From Morganella sibonii (lineage in GTDB: Bacteria; Pseudomonadota; Gammaproteobacteria; Enterobacterales; Enterobacteriaceae): a stretch of DNA of 64,000 nt. The notes beneath the pieces were generated by a model. That model saw only the letters and a program-made list of their open reading frames with translations. It did no database searches and was not told where the DNA came from. The DNA lies in NCBI RefSeq assembly GCF_040560245.1, contig NZ_JAKMWP010000016.1; one strand, 5' to 3'. Below are positions 55,050-64,000 of this stretch, one piece after another (the stretch's first letter is position 1; every line of letters starts with the position of its first letter). The position numbers were made by a program, and so were the translations under genes.

Positions 55050-55751
55050 ATGGCAACGTTAAACTGCAAAGTTACCTCTGTTGAATCGATAACGGATACG
55101 GTATACCGCATAAAATTATTACCGGACGGTGATTTTTCATTCAAAGCCGGACAATACCTGATGGTAGTGATGGATGAGCGGGATAAGCGCCCGTTTTCAA
55201 TGGCATCGGCACCGTCATCACAGAAAGAAATTGAGCTGCACATTGGAGCGTCCGAGTTCAATCTTTATGCGATGGCAGTGATGGATCGGATTCTGGATAA
55301 TCGTCAGGTAACCATTGATATTCCGCACGGTAATGCCTGGTTTCGTGAAAACAGCGATGCACCGATGCTCCTGATCGCCGGAGGAACCGGTTTTTCTTAC
55401 ACCCGTTCCGTTTTGCTGGCGGCACTGGAAGAAAACCCGCAGCGTGATATTACGTTTTACTGGGGTGCCAGAGAGCATATCTATCTCTATGATCTGGGTG
55501 AATTGCAGGCTCTTGCCGAAACACATCCCAACCTGAAAGTAATCCCTGTTGTTGAACAGCCGGATGATACCTGGCGCGGCCGGACAGGTACTGTACTCAG
55601 CGCTGTTCTGGATGATTTTGGATCACTGGCCGGAAAAGATATCTATATTGCCGGTCGTTTTGAAATGGCTAAAATTGCCCGGGAGCGTTTCTGCCAGGAA
55701 CGCGGCGCTGATGCTGCCCGCCTGTTTGGTGACGCGTTCGAATTTATTTAA
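55050..55751 (+). CDS. fre: NAD(P)H-flavin reductase Fre
   Basis: Reduces free flavins. In E. coli it is needed for flavin supply to several enzymes and is encoded beside ubiD, whose partner UbiX/FMN chemistry it may support. 233 residues from the ATG at 55050 (MATLNCKVTSVE), the same as E. coli. Flavin site RPFSMAS near 46, NAD site AGGTGFSY near 111 and C-terminal FGDAFEFI. The upstream ATG at 55038 is rejected: the GGGAG between them fits the second. Confidence 0.95.
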   Translation: MATLNCKVTSVESITDTVYRIKLLPDGDFSFKAGQYLMVVMDERDKRPFSMASAPSSQKEIELHIGASEFNLYAMAVMDRILDNRQVTIDIPHGNAWFRENSDAPMLLIAGGTGFSYTRSVLLAALEENPQRDITFYWGAREHIYLYDLGELQALAETHPNLKVIPVVEQPDDTWRGRTGTVLSAVLDDFGSLAGKDIYIAGRFEMAKIARERFCQERGADAARLFGDAFEFI

Positions 55752-55893
55752 AGAAAATCCCGCCCCCTGACGGCGGGAGTATGCTGATAACAGGTCAGCT
55801 AAACGGTTAAAGGGTATCAGAGACGTATCAGCGACGTATTGTGCTGTGTGGTGAAGCAGAAAACGTCGCTGTTGTTTATCAGATTATCTGTGT

Positions 55894-57060
55894 TCAGCCG
55901 GGAACACGTTCAATCACGGTTGCAATTCCCTGACCGAAACCAATACACATTGTTGCCAGGCCGAACTGTGCATCCCGTTGCTCCATGACTGTCAGCAGTG
56001 AGTTGATGATCCGGGTGCCGGAGCAGCCGAGAGGATGCCCGAGTGCAATCGCGCCGCCATGCAGATTCACTTTGTCATCATAACAGCCGGATAATCCCAT
56101 GCCTTTCAGGCAGGCGAGAGCCTGCGCCGCAAATGCTTCGTTCAGTTCGATAACATCAATATCATTCAGTGCCAGCCCGGCTTTTCTCAGTACTTTCTGT
56201 GTTGCCTCTACCGGGCCGTACCCCATCAGTGCAGGTTCACAGCCGGTGACGCTCATTGCCCGTATCACTGCCCGCGGAGACAAGCCATTCTCGCGGGCAT
56301 AGTGTTCTCCGGCCAGCAATGTTACTGAAGCACCATCTGATATGGCAGAGGAGTTACCGGCGGTAACGGTGCCGTTTACCGGATCGAACACCGGACGCAG
56401 AGCCGCCAGTTCGGTGAGGCTGCTGTTATCCCGCACGGTTTCATCCCGGATGGCAGCAACAGGCACCCCTGCCGGGTTATGTCCCTGAACCGGATGGATC
56501 TCACGGCTGAATCTGTTATCCCGGAATGCCAGAGCAGCTAACTGATGAGAGCGCAGGGCAAATTCATCCTGGGATTCACGGCTGACAGAAAACTGCTGCG
56601 CCAGTGCTTCGGCGGTTAATCCCATCATGCCGGATGCTTTGGCGGTGTACAGCGCCGCAGCCGGATTGATATCGATACCGTGTGTCATCGGGATATGACC
56701 CATATGTTCGACACCACCGGCAAGAACCAGCCTGCCGTCACCGGTCTGAATCAGACGGGCCGCGTCGTGCAGCGCCTGCATTGATGAGCCGCACAGGCGG
56801 TTAACGGTAACAGCTGGCACGGTATGCGGAATGCTTGTCAGCAGGGCGGCATTACGGGCAATATTGAACCCCTGTTCTCCGGTCTGCTGCACACAACCCC
56901 AGATAATGTCATCAATATCTCCCGCATTGATTTTATTACGCTTTATTACCGCACTCATGACTTCCGCAGAGAGTGTTTCTGCCCGTACATGCCTGAAAAT
57001 ACCGTTTTTTGAACGTCCCATTGAGGTGCGGAGACCATCAATTATCATGACTTTTTCCAT
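55894..57060 (-). CDS. fadA: 3-ketoacyl-CoA thiolase FadA
   Basis: Last step of fatty-acid beta-oxidation, beta subunit of the complex with FadB. 388 residues from ATG 57060 (E. coli 387). Acyl-enzyme Cys90 in NRLCGSSMQAL. His in GGAIALGHPLGCSG near 345 and the second Cys in TMCIGFGQG near 375. The frame runs on upstream into fadB sequence, but MEKVMIIDGLRT matches the family start. It follows fadB after 7 bases. Confidence 0.95.
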   Translation of the reverse strand: MEKVMIIDGLRTSMGRSKNGIFRHVRAETLSAEVMSAVIKRNKINAGDIDDIIWGCVQQTGEQGFNIARNAALLTSIPHTVPAVTVNRLCGSSMQALHDAARLIQTGDGRLVLAGGVEHMGHIPMTHGIDINPAAALYTAKASGMMGLTAEALAQQFSVSRESQDEFALRSHQLAALAFRDNRFSREIHPVQGHNPAGVPVAAIRDETVRDNSSLTELAALRPVFDPVNGTVTAGNSSAISDGASVTLLAGEHYARENGLSPRAVIRAMSVTGCEPALMGYGPVEATQKVLRKAGLALNDIDVIELNEAFAAQALACLKGMGLSGCYDDKVNLHGGAIALGHPLGCSGTRIINSLLTVMEQRDAQFGLATMCIGFGQGIATVIERVPG

Positions 57061-57067
57061 ATAAACC

Positions 57068-59245
57068 TCACTGTGCGGTAACAGGGTGACTATCCGGCTG
57101 CGGATAATAGGTCGTGTTATTAACAGCATGTGCCCGCAGGCTGTCCGGGATGATATAAAGCGGCCCCAGTGCGCTGTATTGTTCTGCTTTTTCACAGAAA
57201 GCCCGGGTGCCGGTATCATCCAGATAACGGAAAATACCGCCCCGGAACGGCGGAAAACCAAGACCATAAACCAGTGCCAGGTCAGCTTCGGCCGGGCTGC
57301 TGATAATGCCTTCTTCATAGCAGCGGATAACTTCATTCACCATCGGAATCATCAGGCGATCGATAATTTCATCCGGCGTAAAATCACGGGGCGTCCGTTT
57401 CAGTGGGGCAAACACGTCCTCAAGTTGTTCATCAGACTGTTTTTGCAGGCGTCCCTTGCCGTCATCCGAATGACGGTAAAAGCCGAGACGGTTTTTTTGC
57501 CCCAGTCGTTTCAGTCCGGCAAACAGGCTGATGACATTATTCTCAGCGACGGCCATCCGATCCGGATAACCTTCTGCCATCACGTGTTGTACATGGTTGG
57601 CAGTATCCAGCCCGACAACATCAAGTAATAATGCCGGGCCCATCGGCCAGCCGAATTCCTGCTCCATCACGCGATCAACAGTTTTGATATCAGCACCGGC
57701 GGAAACCAGCAGAGAGAAAGCATTCAGATACGGAAACAGCACCCGGTTGATAAAAAATCCGGGGCAGTCTCTCACCACAACAGGTGTTTTACCCATTTTG
57801 TGAGCATAATGCACCACAGCGGCAATTGTGTCGTCTGAGGTTCTCTCTCCCCGGATCACTTCTACCAGCGGCATTTTGGGAACGGGATTAAAAAAATGCA
57901 TTCCGCAGAAATTTTGCGGACGTTTCAGTGCCTGAGCCAGTTCACTGACAGGAATGGAGGACGTGTTTGATGTCAGAATGCAGTGTTCGCTGACCAGTTG
58001 TTCAATATCCGCCAGTACCTTTTGTTTGATGGCTTTATTTTCAACAACGGCTTCAACCACAATATCACAGTCACTGATATCGTTATCATGACGGACCGGA
58101 TGGATAGCCGCGCGTATCCCGGCGGCCTGAACCAGCGTCATTTTTCCTGACCGGCACTGTTTTTCCAGCAGTTTTACCGCTTCATCAATACCGGCCTGCA
58201 ATGCGGCGGGCTGAATATCTTTCAGCTGAACGGGGATACCGCTGTAAGCCGACTGATAGGCGATACCACCACCCATAATGCCGGCGCCGATAACCGCAGC
58301 CTGCTCCGGGGCATCACGTAATGCTGTCTGCCGGCGGGTAAGGCCTTTGACATATTGTTCATTCAGAAAAAGTGAAACCAGAGCACGGGCTGTCAGCGTC
58401 CGGGTCAGCGGCACAAAGTGAGCGGTTTCGCAGAGTAATGCCTCATCACGCGGTAATCCGGCTCCGGCCTCAATTCCGTTTACTGCAGCCATGGGGGCAG
58501 GGTAATGTTTTCCGGCTTTTTGCCGGACAAGGGCTTTGGCTGTGATAAAACTCATCTGTAACTCTGCCGGGCGTAACTGTAACGCTGCTTTTTTTTGCCG
58601 CCGCCGTGCCTGCCAGTCAATACGGCTACTGATGGCCTGTTCCAGCAGTATCACTGAACCACTGAGCAGTTCATCATCCGGTACAATACCGTCAGCGAGA
58701 CCGAGTTTCAGTGCTTCGCCCGCTGTCACTGTTTTCCCCTGCGTGATAAGTTCAAGGGCATTATCACAGCCAATCAGACGGGGCAGACGGACTGAACCGC
58801 CGAAGCCCGGCATTATGCCGAGTTTGGTTTCCGGCAGACCGATGCGCAGATCATCTGTTGCGAGGCGGTAGTCTGTTGTCAGTGCGCACTCGCACCCTCC
58901 GCCCAGCGTGAATTTCCTCAGTGCGGCGACAGTGGGTACAGGCAGATCTTCAATACGGTTAAACAGATGGTTGGCAAAATTCAGCCATTCAGTCAGCTGC
59001 TCTGCCGGAGCATTAAACAGAGAAATAAATTCTGTAATATCTGCTCCCAGAATAAAGCTTTCTTTGGAGGAGGTAATAATAAGGCCTTTCAGCTGAGGTG
59101 TTTTCTCAAGACAGGCAACGGCTTCATCCAGTGAGGCAATTGTCCGGGTATCCAGTTTATTTATCGCTCCCTGCGCATCAAAAACAAGTTTTGCAATTCC
59201 CTCTTTTTCCCAGCTGACCTTCATTGATTCACTGTGATAAAGCAT
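57068..59245 (-). CDS. fadB: Fatty-acid oxidation complex subunit FadB
   Basis: Bifunctional enoyl-CoA hydratase and 3-hydroxyacyl-CoA dehydrogenase. 725 residues (E. coli 729). N-terminal crotonase domain (GADITEF near 70, GGGCECALTTDYRLAT near 112) and the NAD-binding loop GAGIMGGGIAYQSA near 320, then HFFNPVP.MPLVEVI near 450. ATG 59245 has AAGGAG 6 bases upstream. An open stretch of 11 codons before it is rejected. Forms an operon with fadA. A FadR-type operator lies 48 bases upstream. Confidence 0.95.
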   Translation of the reverse strand: MLYHSESMKVSWEKEGIAKLVFDAQGAINKLDTRTIASLDEAVACLEKTPQLKGLIITSSKESFILGADITEFISLFNAPAEQLTEWLNFANHLFNRIEDLPVPTVAALRKFTLGGGCECALTTDYRLATDDLRIGLPETKLGIMPGFGGSVRLPRLIGCDNALELITQGKTVTAGEALKLGLADGIVPDDELLSGSVILLEQAISSRIDWQARRRQKKAALQLRPAELQMSFITAKALVRQKAGKHYPAPMAAVNGIEAGAGLPRDEALLCETAHFVPLTRTLTARALVSLFLNEQYVKGLTRRQTALRDAPEQAAVIGAGIMGGGIAYQSAYSGIPVQLKDIQPAALQAGIDEAVKLLEKQCRSGKMTLVQAAGIRAAIHPVRHDNDISDCDIVVEAVVENKAIKQKVLADIEQLVSEHCILTSNTSSIPVSELAQALKRPQNFCGMHFFNPVPKMPLVEVIRGERTSDDTIAAVVHYAHKMGKTPVVVRDCPGFFINRVLFPYLNAFSLLVSAGADIKTVDRVMEQEFGWPMGPALLLDVVGLDTANHVQHVMAEGYPDRMAVAENNVISLFAGLKRLGQKNRLGFYRHSDDGKGRLQKQSDEQLEDVFAPLKRTPRDFTPDEIIDRLMIPMVNEVIRCYEEGIISSPAEADLALVYGLGFPPFRGGIFRYLDDTGTRAFCEKAEQYSALGPLYIIPDSLRAHAVNNTTYYPQPDSHPVTAQ

Positions 59246-59292
59246 ATGGTTCTCCTTAATATTGCATCGTTCCGGCAAAGGATGAGAACGCC

Positions 59293-59309
59293 AGGTGGTA
59301 AGACCAGAT
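59293..59309. promoter_or_regulatory. FadR operator of fadBA
   Basis: AGGTGGTAAGACCAGAT agrees at 14 of 17 positions with the E. coli fadB FadR site (ATCTGGTACGACCAGAT) and lies in the same place. It predicts derepression by long-chain acyl-CoA. Confidence 0.75.
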
Positions 59310-59532
59310 GAGGTAATTGTGATTTTTTTGTTAACAAAAGCAAATGAAATGATGATTTTTTGCGCGAAAGATCACGCAAAATGTCTCAATATGCAGAAAC
59401 AGAAAAGAAAAACGTCGTGACGCGCCGAAGATTCCCGGCAAATAACCGGGGATGATATCGCCTGCCATATCCATCATCGCGGAGATCATGCTAAGCTTTT
59501 GTCACTATCATAATGAAAAAAGGTCAATTCCC

Positions 59533-60867
59533 ATGGAAAAAATGGCATCCCTCTACCGTGAGCACATCGCAATATTATTACAGCGGACCCGCGATATTCT
59601 TGCGCGTGAGAAACTGGACTCATTACTGATCCACTCCGGCGCACCGATCCGTATTTTTCTTGATGATCGTGACTACCCGTTTAAAAGTAATGTGCATTTT
59701 AAGGCATGGGTTCCGGTTACTGATGTACCGCATTGCTGGCTGTGGACTGATGGCGTGAATAAACCAAAGCTATGGTTCTATTCCCCGGTTGATTACTGGC
59801 ACAGCGTTGAGGCGTTACCTTCTTCTTTCTGGACAAACGATGTTGAGGTTATTCATCTGAAGAATGCCGGTGACATTGCATCAATGCTGGCAGCACAGGA
59901 TAAATCCCGTACGGCGTATATCGGACCGGATGCGGATCGTGCCGGTACTTTGGGGATCAGCAGCAATCATATTAACCCGAAAGCGGTACTGGATTTCTTC
60001 GCGTTTCATCGTTCATATAAGACAGATTATGAACTGGCCTGCATGCGTGAAGCACAAAAAATGGCGGTTAACGGGCATCTTGCCGCACATGAGGCGTTTT
60101 TGTCCGGTCTGAGTGAGTTTGATATCAATATGGCGTATCTGATGGCAACCGGCCATCGTGATACTGATGTTCCATATGACAATATTGTTGCGATCAATGA
60201 AAATGCGGCCGTTCTGCATTACACCAAACTGAATAAACATACACCGTGTGTACGGCACAGTTTCCTGATAGATGCAGGCGCTGAATTCAACGGCTATGCC
60301 GCTGATTTAACCCGGACATATGCCGCTGATGCAGACAGTGATTTTGCTCAGCTGGTTTCTGATCTCAATGATGAACAGCAGTCACTGATCAGTGATATCA
60401 AAGCCGGTGTCCGCTATACCGATTACCATATTCAGATGCATCACCGAATCGCTAAGCTGCTGAGAAAACATAAGATCATTACCGGTATGTCTGAAGAAGC
60501 CATGGTCAGCGAAGGGGTAACCACCCCGTTCCTGCCGCACGGTCTGGGGCACCCTCTGGGTCTTCAGGTACATGATGCTGCCGGGTTTATGCAGAATGAC
60601 CGGGGTGAACATCTTGCCGCGCCGGAAATGTACCCGTTCCTGCGCTGCACCCGTATTCTGGAGCCGCGTATGGTGCTGACTATTGAACCGGGATTATATT
60701 TTATTGAGTCTCTGCTGGCACCGTGGCGTGAAGGGAAGTTCAGCCAGCACTTTGACTGGAAACGCATTGAGCAGTTTAAACCTTGTGGCGGGATCCGCAT
60801 TGAGGATAACATTATTATCCATGAAAACAGTGTGGAAAATATGACACGGGATCTGAATCTGCCGTAA
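59533..60867 (+). CDS. pepQ: Xaa-Pro dipeptidase PepQ
   Basis: Dinuclear metal prolidase. 444 residues from ATG 59533 (E. coli 443). The metal ligands are in DAGAEFNGYAADLTRTY (two Asp), HGLGHPLGLQVHD (His), TIEPGLYF and GIRIEDNI (two Glu). Divergent from fadB as in E. coli. In-frame ATG/ATA-rich codons upstream (from 59452) lack homology. Its stop overlaps the yigZ start (TAATG). Confidence 0.95.
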   Translation: MEKMASLYREHIAILLQRTRDILAREKLDSLLIHSGAPIRIFLDDRDYPFKSNVHFKAWVPVTDVPHCWLWTDGVNKPKLWFYSPVDYWHSVEALPSSFWTNDVEVIHLKNAGDIASMLAAQDKSRTAYIGPDADRAGTLGISSNHINPKAVLDFFAFHRSYKTDYELACMREAQKMAVNGHLAAHEAFLSGLSEFDINMAYLMATGHRDTDVPYDNIVAINENAAVLHYTKLNKHTPCVRHSFLIDAGAEFNGYAADLTRTYAADADSDFAQLVSDLNDEQQSLISDIKAGVRYTDYHIQMHHRIAKLLRKHKIITGMSEEAMVSEGVTTPFLPHGLGHPLGLQVHDAAGFMQNDRGEHLAAPEMYPFLRCTRILEPRMVLTIEPGLYFIESLLAPWREGKFSQHFDWKRIEQFKPCGGIRIEDNIIIHENSVENMTRDLNLP

Positions 60868-61493
60868 TGAAATCGTACCTTATACCGGCTGAGCCGGTTA
60901 TGTTTACTGAAGAGATAAAAAAAAGCCGTTTCATCACCCTGTTGCAGCATACGGACGGGGTGGATGAAGCAAAGCAGTTTATTCAGTCCGTCAAAAATGA
61001 ATATCCCGATGCCCGGCACCATTGCTGGGCATTTGTTGCAGGGCGTCCGGATGATTCGCAGCAACTGGGATTTTCTGATGACGGTGAGCCGACAGGAACA
61101 GCCGGAAAACCTATGATTGCCCCGTTGCTCGGCAGCGGAATAGGGGAAATTACGGCAGTGGTTGTCCGCTATTTCGGCGGAATAAAACTGGGTACCGGCG
61201 GGCTGGTCAGAGCTTACGGCAGCGGGGTTCAGCAGGCACTGAAACTCCTGGTGACCAAAACAAAAATCCCGCAGGTGATCGGTGAAATAACCTGTGATTA
61301 CAGCTTTATCAGCCAGGCTGAATTATTAGTCCGGCAGGTGGATGGCACGGTAATCAACAGTGAGTTCGGTGCGGATGTGACGTTACGTATTTCGATTCCT
61401 GCTACCTTACTGAGTGAGGTTAATGCTAAATTACGTGACCTGAGCCGGGGGATGTTTGAGCTTAAATGCTCTGAAGACACCACCGGAAACTGA
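60867..61493 (+). CDS. yigZ: YigZ / IMPACT-family protein
   Basis: 208 residues. N-terminal UPF0029 domain with EIKKSRFI near 17, HHCWAFVAG near 50, SDDGEPTGTAGKP near 70 and VVRYFGGIKLGTGGLVRAYG near 98. A second ferredoxin-like half follows. The family is linked to translation control (IMPACT in eukaryotes) but the bacterial role is unsettled. Translationally coupled to pepQ and followed by trkH, the E. coli order. Confidence 0.93.
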   Translation: MKSYLIPAEPVMFTEEIKKSRFITLLQHTDGVDEAKQFIQSVKNEYPDARHHCWAFVAGRPDDSQQLGFSDDGEPTGTAGKPMIAPLLGSGIGEITAVVVRYFGGIKLGTGGLVRAYGSGVQQALKLLVTKTKIPQVIGEITCDYSFISQAELLVRQVDGTVINSEFGADVTLRISIPATLLSEVNAKLRDLSRGMFELKCSEDTTGN

Positions 61494-61513
61494 TTTCTGA
61501 GGACTCTGCCGCA

Positions 61514-62965
61514 ATGCATTTTCGCACCATAACCCGTATTGTCGGGTTACTTGTCATTATTTTTTCTGTCACCATGATCATTCCCGGGATCGTGGCGCTT
61601 ATCTATAAAGACGGTGCAGGTAAAGCATTTAGTCAGACGTTCCTGGCAGCACTGATTATCGGCCTGCTGCTCTGGATACCGAACCGCAATAAAAAGAGTG
61701 AATTAAAACCGAAAGAAGGTTTTCTGATTGTGGTTCTGTTCTGGACGGTGCTGGGCAGTGTCGGGGCATTACCTTTTATCTTTTCAGAACGTCCGAATCT
61801 GTCAGTGACAGATGCGTTTTTTGAATCATTTTCCGGGTTAACCACAACCGGAGCCACCACTCTTGTCGGGCTGGATACGCTGCCAAAAGCGATTTTGTTC
61901 TACCGGCAGATGCTGCAGTGGCTGGGCGGGATGGGGATCATTGTACTGGCTGTTGCTATTCTGCCGCTGTTGGGCGTCGGGGGAATGCAGCTGTACCGCG
62001 CGGAAATGCCGGGCCCGCTGAAAGATAATAAAATGCGCCCGCGGATCGCGGAAACTGCAAAAACACTCTGGCTTATTTATGTTTTCCTTACCATCGTCTG
62101 CGCAATTGCCCTCTGGTTTGCGGGGATGGATGTCTTTGATGCGATATCTCACAGCTTTTCCACTATCGCCATCGGCGGTTTTTCCACGCATGATGCCAGT
62201 ATCGGCTACTTTAACAGTCCGGCTATTAATACCATCATTGCCATTTTTCTGCTGATCTCGGGCTGTAACTATGGTCTGCACTTTGCGGTACTGACCGGGC
62301 GCAGCCTCGGGGTTTACTGGCGGGATCTGGAATTCCGGATGTTTATTTCCCTTCAGTGTGTGCTGGTCATGATCTGTGCGTTGGTTTTGTGGAAGTTTGA
62401 TGTTTATGCTACGGAGGGACAAACCCTCAACCAGGCTTTTTTCCAGGTTGTCTCAATGGCGACGACGGCCGGCTTCTCTACAGACAGTTTCTACAAGTGG
62501 CCGCTGTTCCTGCCGATGCTGCTGCTGTGCGCGGCGTTTGTCGGCGGATGTGCGGGGTCAACCGGTGGTGGCCTGAAGGTTATCCGTATTATGCTGCTGT
62601 TCCTTCAGGGGGCGCGTGAGCTGAAACGCCTGGTGCATCCGAATGCGGTTTACACAATCAAACTGGGCCGCCGGGCATTACCGGAACGAATCATCGAAGC
62701 TGTCTGGGGATTTTTCTCCGCTTATGCACTGGTCTTTGTGGTCAGTATGCTGTTACTGATAGCGACAGGCGTTGATGAGTTTTCTGCTTTCTCAGCAATA
62801 TCGACCACTCTGAATAACCTGGGGCCGGGGCTGGGAACTCTGGGTGAGAACTTCACAACCCTGAATCCGGCCGGGAAATGGATCCTTGTCGTGACGATGT
62901 TATTTGGTCGTCTGGAAGTCTTTACTTTGCTGGTATTACTGACGCCGACTTTCTGGCGTGATTAA
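61514..62965 (+). CDS. trkH: Potassium uptake protein TrkH
   Basis: Membrane pore of the Trk K+ uptake system, working with TrkA. 483 residues, as in E. coli. Four P-loop repeats can be traced: SGLTTTGATTL near 110, IAIGGFSTHD near 217, MATTAGFSTDSF near 317 and STTLNNLGPG near 432. Co-linear with yigZ and hemG. Confidence 0.96.
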   Translation: MHFRTITRIVGLLVIIFSVTMIIPGIVALIYKDGAGKAFSQTFLAALIIGLLLWIPNRNKKSELKPKEGFLIVVLFWTVLGSVGALPFIFSERPNLSVTDAFFESFSGLTTTGATTLVGLDTLPKAILFYRQMLQWLGGMGIIVLAVAILPLLGVGGMQLYRAEMPGPLKDNKMRPRIAETAKTLWLIYVFLTIVCAIALWFAGMDVFDAISHSFSTIAIGGFSTHDASIGYFNSPAINTIIAIFLLISGCNYGLHFAVLTGRSLGVYWRDLEFRMFISLQCVLVMICALVLWKFDVYATEGQTLNQAFFQVVSMATTAGFSTDSFYKWPLFLPMLLLCAAFVGGCAGSTGGGLKVIRIMLLFLQGARELKRLVHPNAVYTIKLGRRALPERIIEAVWGFFSAYALVFVVSMLLLIATGVDEFSAFSAISTTLNNLGPGLGTLGENFTTLNPAGKWILVVTMLFGRLEVFTLLVLLTPTFWRD

Positions 62966-62976
62966 CGGAGTGTTTC

Positions 62977-63501
62977 ATGTCGTACTTGTTGCTTTATTCC
63001 GGCCATGACGGGCAGACAAAAAAAATCATTACTGAAATTGCGCTGCATCTGCGCAAAGCGGGAGCGGAATGTGATGTCCGCTCTTTACAGGACAATCAGT
63101 CACTGAATCTGGCACCGTATGAAAAAGTGCTGGTTGGTGCGTCTATCCGTTACGGACATTTTAACCGCGCGCTGGATAAATTTGCGAAGTTGCATGCGGG
63201 ACAGCTGAATCAGATGAAAACCGCATTCTTCGGCGTGAACCTGACCGCCCGTAAACCGGAGAAGCGGACACCGGAGACAAATGTATATGTGCGGAAATTC
63301 CTTGCAGCAACGCCCTGGAAGCCGACGGTCTGTACTGTCTTTGCCGGCGCATTGCTGTATCCGCGTTACGGCTGGTTTGACCGGATGATGATTCGCCTGA
63401 TTATGAAGATGACAAAAGGTGAAACGGATACAAGTAAAGAAGTGGAATACACGGATTGGCAGCAGGTTGAACTATTCGCAGCAGAATTTGTACAAATTTA
63501 A
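62977..63501 (+). CDS. hemG: Menaquinone-dependent protoporphyrinogen IX dehydrogenase HemG
   Basis: Flavodoxin-like enzyme that oxidises protoporphyrinogen IX in haem synthesis, passing electrons to quinones. 174 residues (E. coli 181). The FMN loop YSGHDGQTKKI lies at 7-17, and GASIRYGHFN near 52 is conserved. It starts 11 bases after trkH. It is the last protein gene before the rRNA operon, as in E. coli (rrnA). Confidence 0.95.
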   Translation: MSYLLLYSGHDGQTKKIITEIALHLRKAGAECDVRSLQDNQSLNLAPYEKVLVGASIRYGHFNRALDKFAKLHAGQLNQMKTAFFGVNLTARKPEKRTPETNVYVRKFLAATPWKPTVCTVFAGALLYPRYGWFDRMMIRLIMKMTKGETDTSKEVEYTDWQQVELFAAEFVQI

Positions 63502-63582
63502 AGCAAGCGACGGGCTTTTTGCCCGGTAAATCACCGTTGTGGTGAAAAAAGTGGCGAACAAACATTTTTTTGAAATAAACAC

Positions 63583-63610
63583 TTGCGTGATCTCAGCGAG
63601 TGTCTATAAT
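63583..63610 (+). promoter_or_regulatory. rRNA operon promoter P1
   Basis: TTGCGT (63583-63588), 16-bp spacer, TATAAT (63605-63610) and a G+C-rich discriminator (GCGCCC), typical of growth-rate and stringent control. An A+T-rich UP-element-like tract lies just upstream. Confidence 0.9.
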
Positions 63611-63689
63611 GCGCCCTCACTGACACGGAGCAACACGCTGAGAAGCGCGCCGGCAGCAGAGAAAAGCGAAAAAAGTTGAAAAACAACGC

Positions 63690-63718
63690 TTGACTCGAAG
63701 GGGCTGAAAACGTAATAT
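63690..63718 (+). promoter_or_regulatory. rRNA operon promoter P2
   Basis: TTGACT (63690-63695), 17-bp spacer, TAATAT (63713-63718), about 108 bp downstream of P1. Confidence 0.85.
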
Positions 63719-63770
63719 ACGCAGCCTCGCAACAACGCAGAAGACCGGCAACGGCAGCGAAGGTTGCAAC

Positions 63771-63782
63771 TGCTCTTTAACA
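63771..63782 (+). promoter_or_regulatory. boxA antitermination element
   Basis: TGCTCTTTAACA, the boxA of enterobacterial rRNA leaders, binds NusB/S10. Confidence 0.9.
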
Positions 63783-63922
63783 ATTTATCAGACAATCTGT
63801 GTGGGCACTCGCAGGACATATCACAAAAAATATATTTTTGAGAAGTCTTGAAGAGTGACCAATACAGCAGCTTAGAAATAAGCAGCAGTAAACAGTTTAA
63901 TTCTTTGAGCATCAGACACTTT

Positions 63923-64000
63923 TAATTGAAGAGTTTGATCATGGCTCAGATTGAACGCTGGCGGCAGGCCTAACACATGCAAGTCGGGCGGTAACAGGGA
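63923..64000 (+). rRNA. rrs: 16S ribosomal RNA, 5' end (runs off the window)
   Basis: The segment with GAAGAGTTTGATCATGGCTC starting at about 63929 is the universal 16S 5' end. Only 78 bases are in the window. The mature 5' end is set by analogy with E. coli and may be off by 1-3 bases. Two promoters and boxA precede it. This rRNA is the kind of molecule cut by the bacteriocin at 3.3 kb and sealed by RtcB at 42 kb. Confidence 0.97.

Noticed and set aside
57061..57336. N-terminal extension of the fadA frame
   Set aside because: Lies inside fadB in another frame. The E. coli-like FadA start at 57060 is clear.
63502..63540. Hairpin CGGGC/GCCCG after hemG
   Set aside because: Short stem without a T-run, so not supported as a terminator.
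1..64000. CRISPR arrays, tRNA genes, insertion sequences
   Set aside because: No regularly spaced direct repeats, no tRNA-like cloverleaf with conserved arms and no transposase-like ORF were seen on either strand.

Overview
The window is chromosomal DNA of an enterobacterium at roughly 50% G+C. Gene order follows Escherichia coli segments around 91-92 min (pgi, ubiCA, plsB, dgkA, lexA, zur, dusA, qorA, dnaB, alr, tyrB, uvrA, ssb, ghxP, yjcE) and 86-87 min (yigM/bioP, metR, metE, udp, rmuC, ubiEJB, tatABC, rfaH, ubiD, fre, fadAB, pepQ, yigZ, trkH, hemG, rrs). Two tandem MrpJ-like regulators, the 16S rRNA start and the accessory gene set suggest Morganellaceae, most likely Morganella. That genus call is inference.

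Layout. 1-2.9 kb: 3' part of pgi, then ubiC-ubiA. 3.0-5.5 kb: an SOS-controlled colicin E3-type bacteriocin with its immunity gene, inserted between ubiA and plsB. 5.6-10 kb: plsB, dgkA, lexA, zur. 10-16 kb: an accessory block between zur and dusA (YbaK-like deacylase, two MrpJ-like regulators, a Bcr/CflA transporter, a frameshifted HAF-repeat autotransporter). 16-26.4 kb: dusA, qorA, dnaB, alr, tyrB, a DksA-like zinc-finger gene, uvrA, ssb. 26.4-29 kb: a translationally coupled pair made of an HDAC11-like deacylase and a small His/Cys thiol enzyme, then 1.1 kb without genes. 29-31.2 kb: the valine-rich ivbL leader, attenuator and ilvBN. 31.2-37.9 kb: a cupin regulator, a TSUP permease, an M15 peptidase, the purine permease ghxP with PurR boxes, yjcE and bioP. 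37.8-45.7 kb: metR, metE, the prfH-rtcB ribosome-repair pair, udp, a tyrosine phosphatase and a frameshifted DedA gene. 45.8-63.5 kb: rmuC, ubiEJB, tatABC, rfaH, pepE, ubiD, fre, fadBA, pepQ, yigZ, trkH, hemG. 63.5-64 kb: rrn promoters and the start of 16S rRNA.

How parts work together. Four matches to the LexA operator link the bacteriocin, lexA itself and the uvrA/ssb interval to DNA damage. The bacteriocin carries the nuclease domain that cuts 16S rRNA in the decoding centre, while 38 kb away the same chromosome carries RtcB-PrfH, a system known to rescue and re-ligate ribosomes with that cut. Ubiquinone genes (ubiC, ubiA, ubiE, ubiJ, ubiB, ubiD) are spread over the window. The best candidate for an undescribed system is the coupled pair at 26.5-27.9 kb. 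Its thiol enzyme resembles permuted NlpC/P60 (LRAT/RID-like) enzymes, some of which attach fatty acyl groups to lysine. Its partner resembles HDAC11, which removes them.
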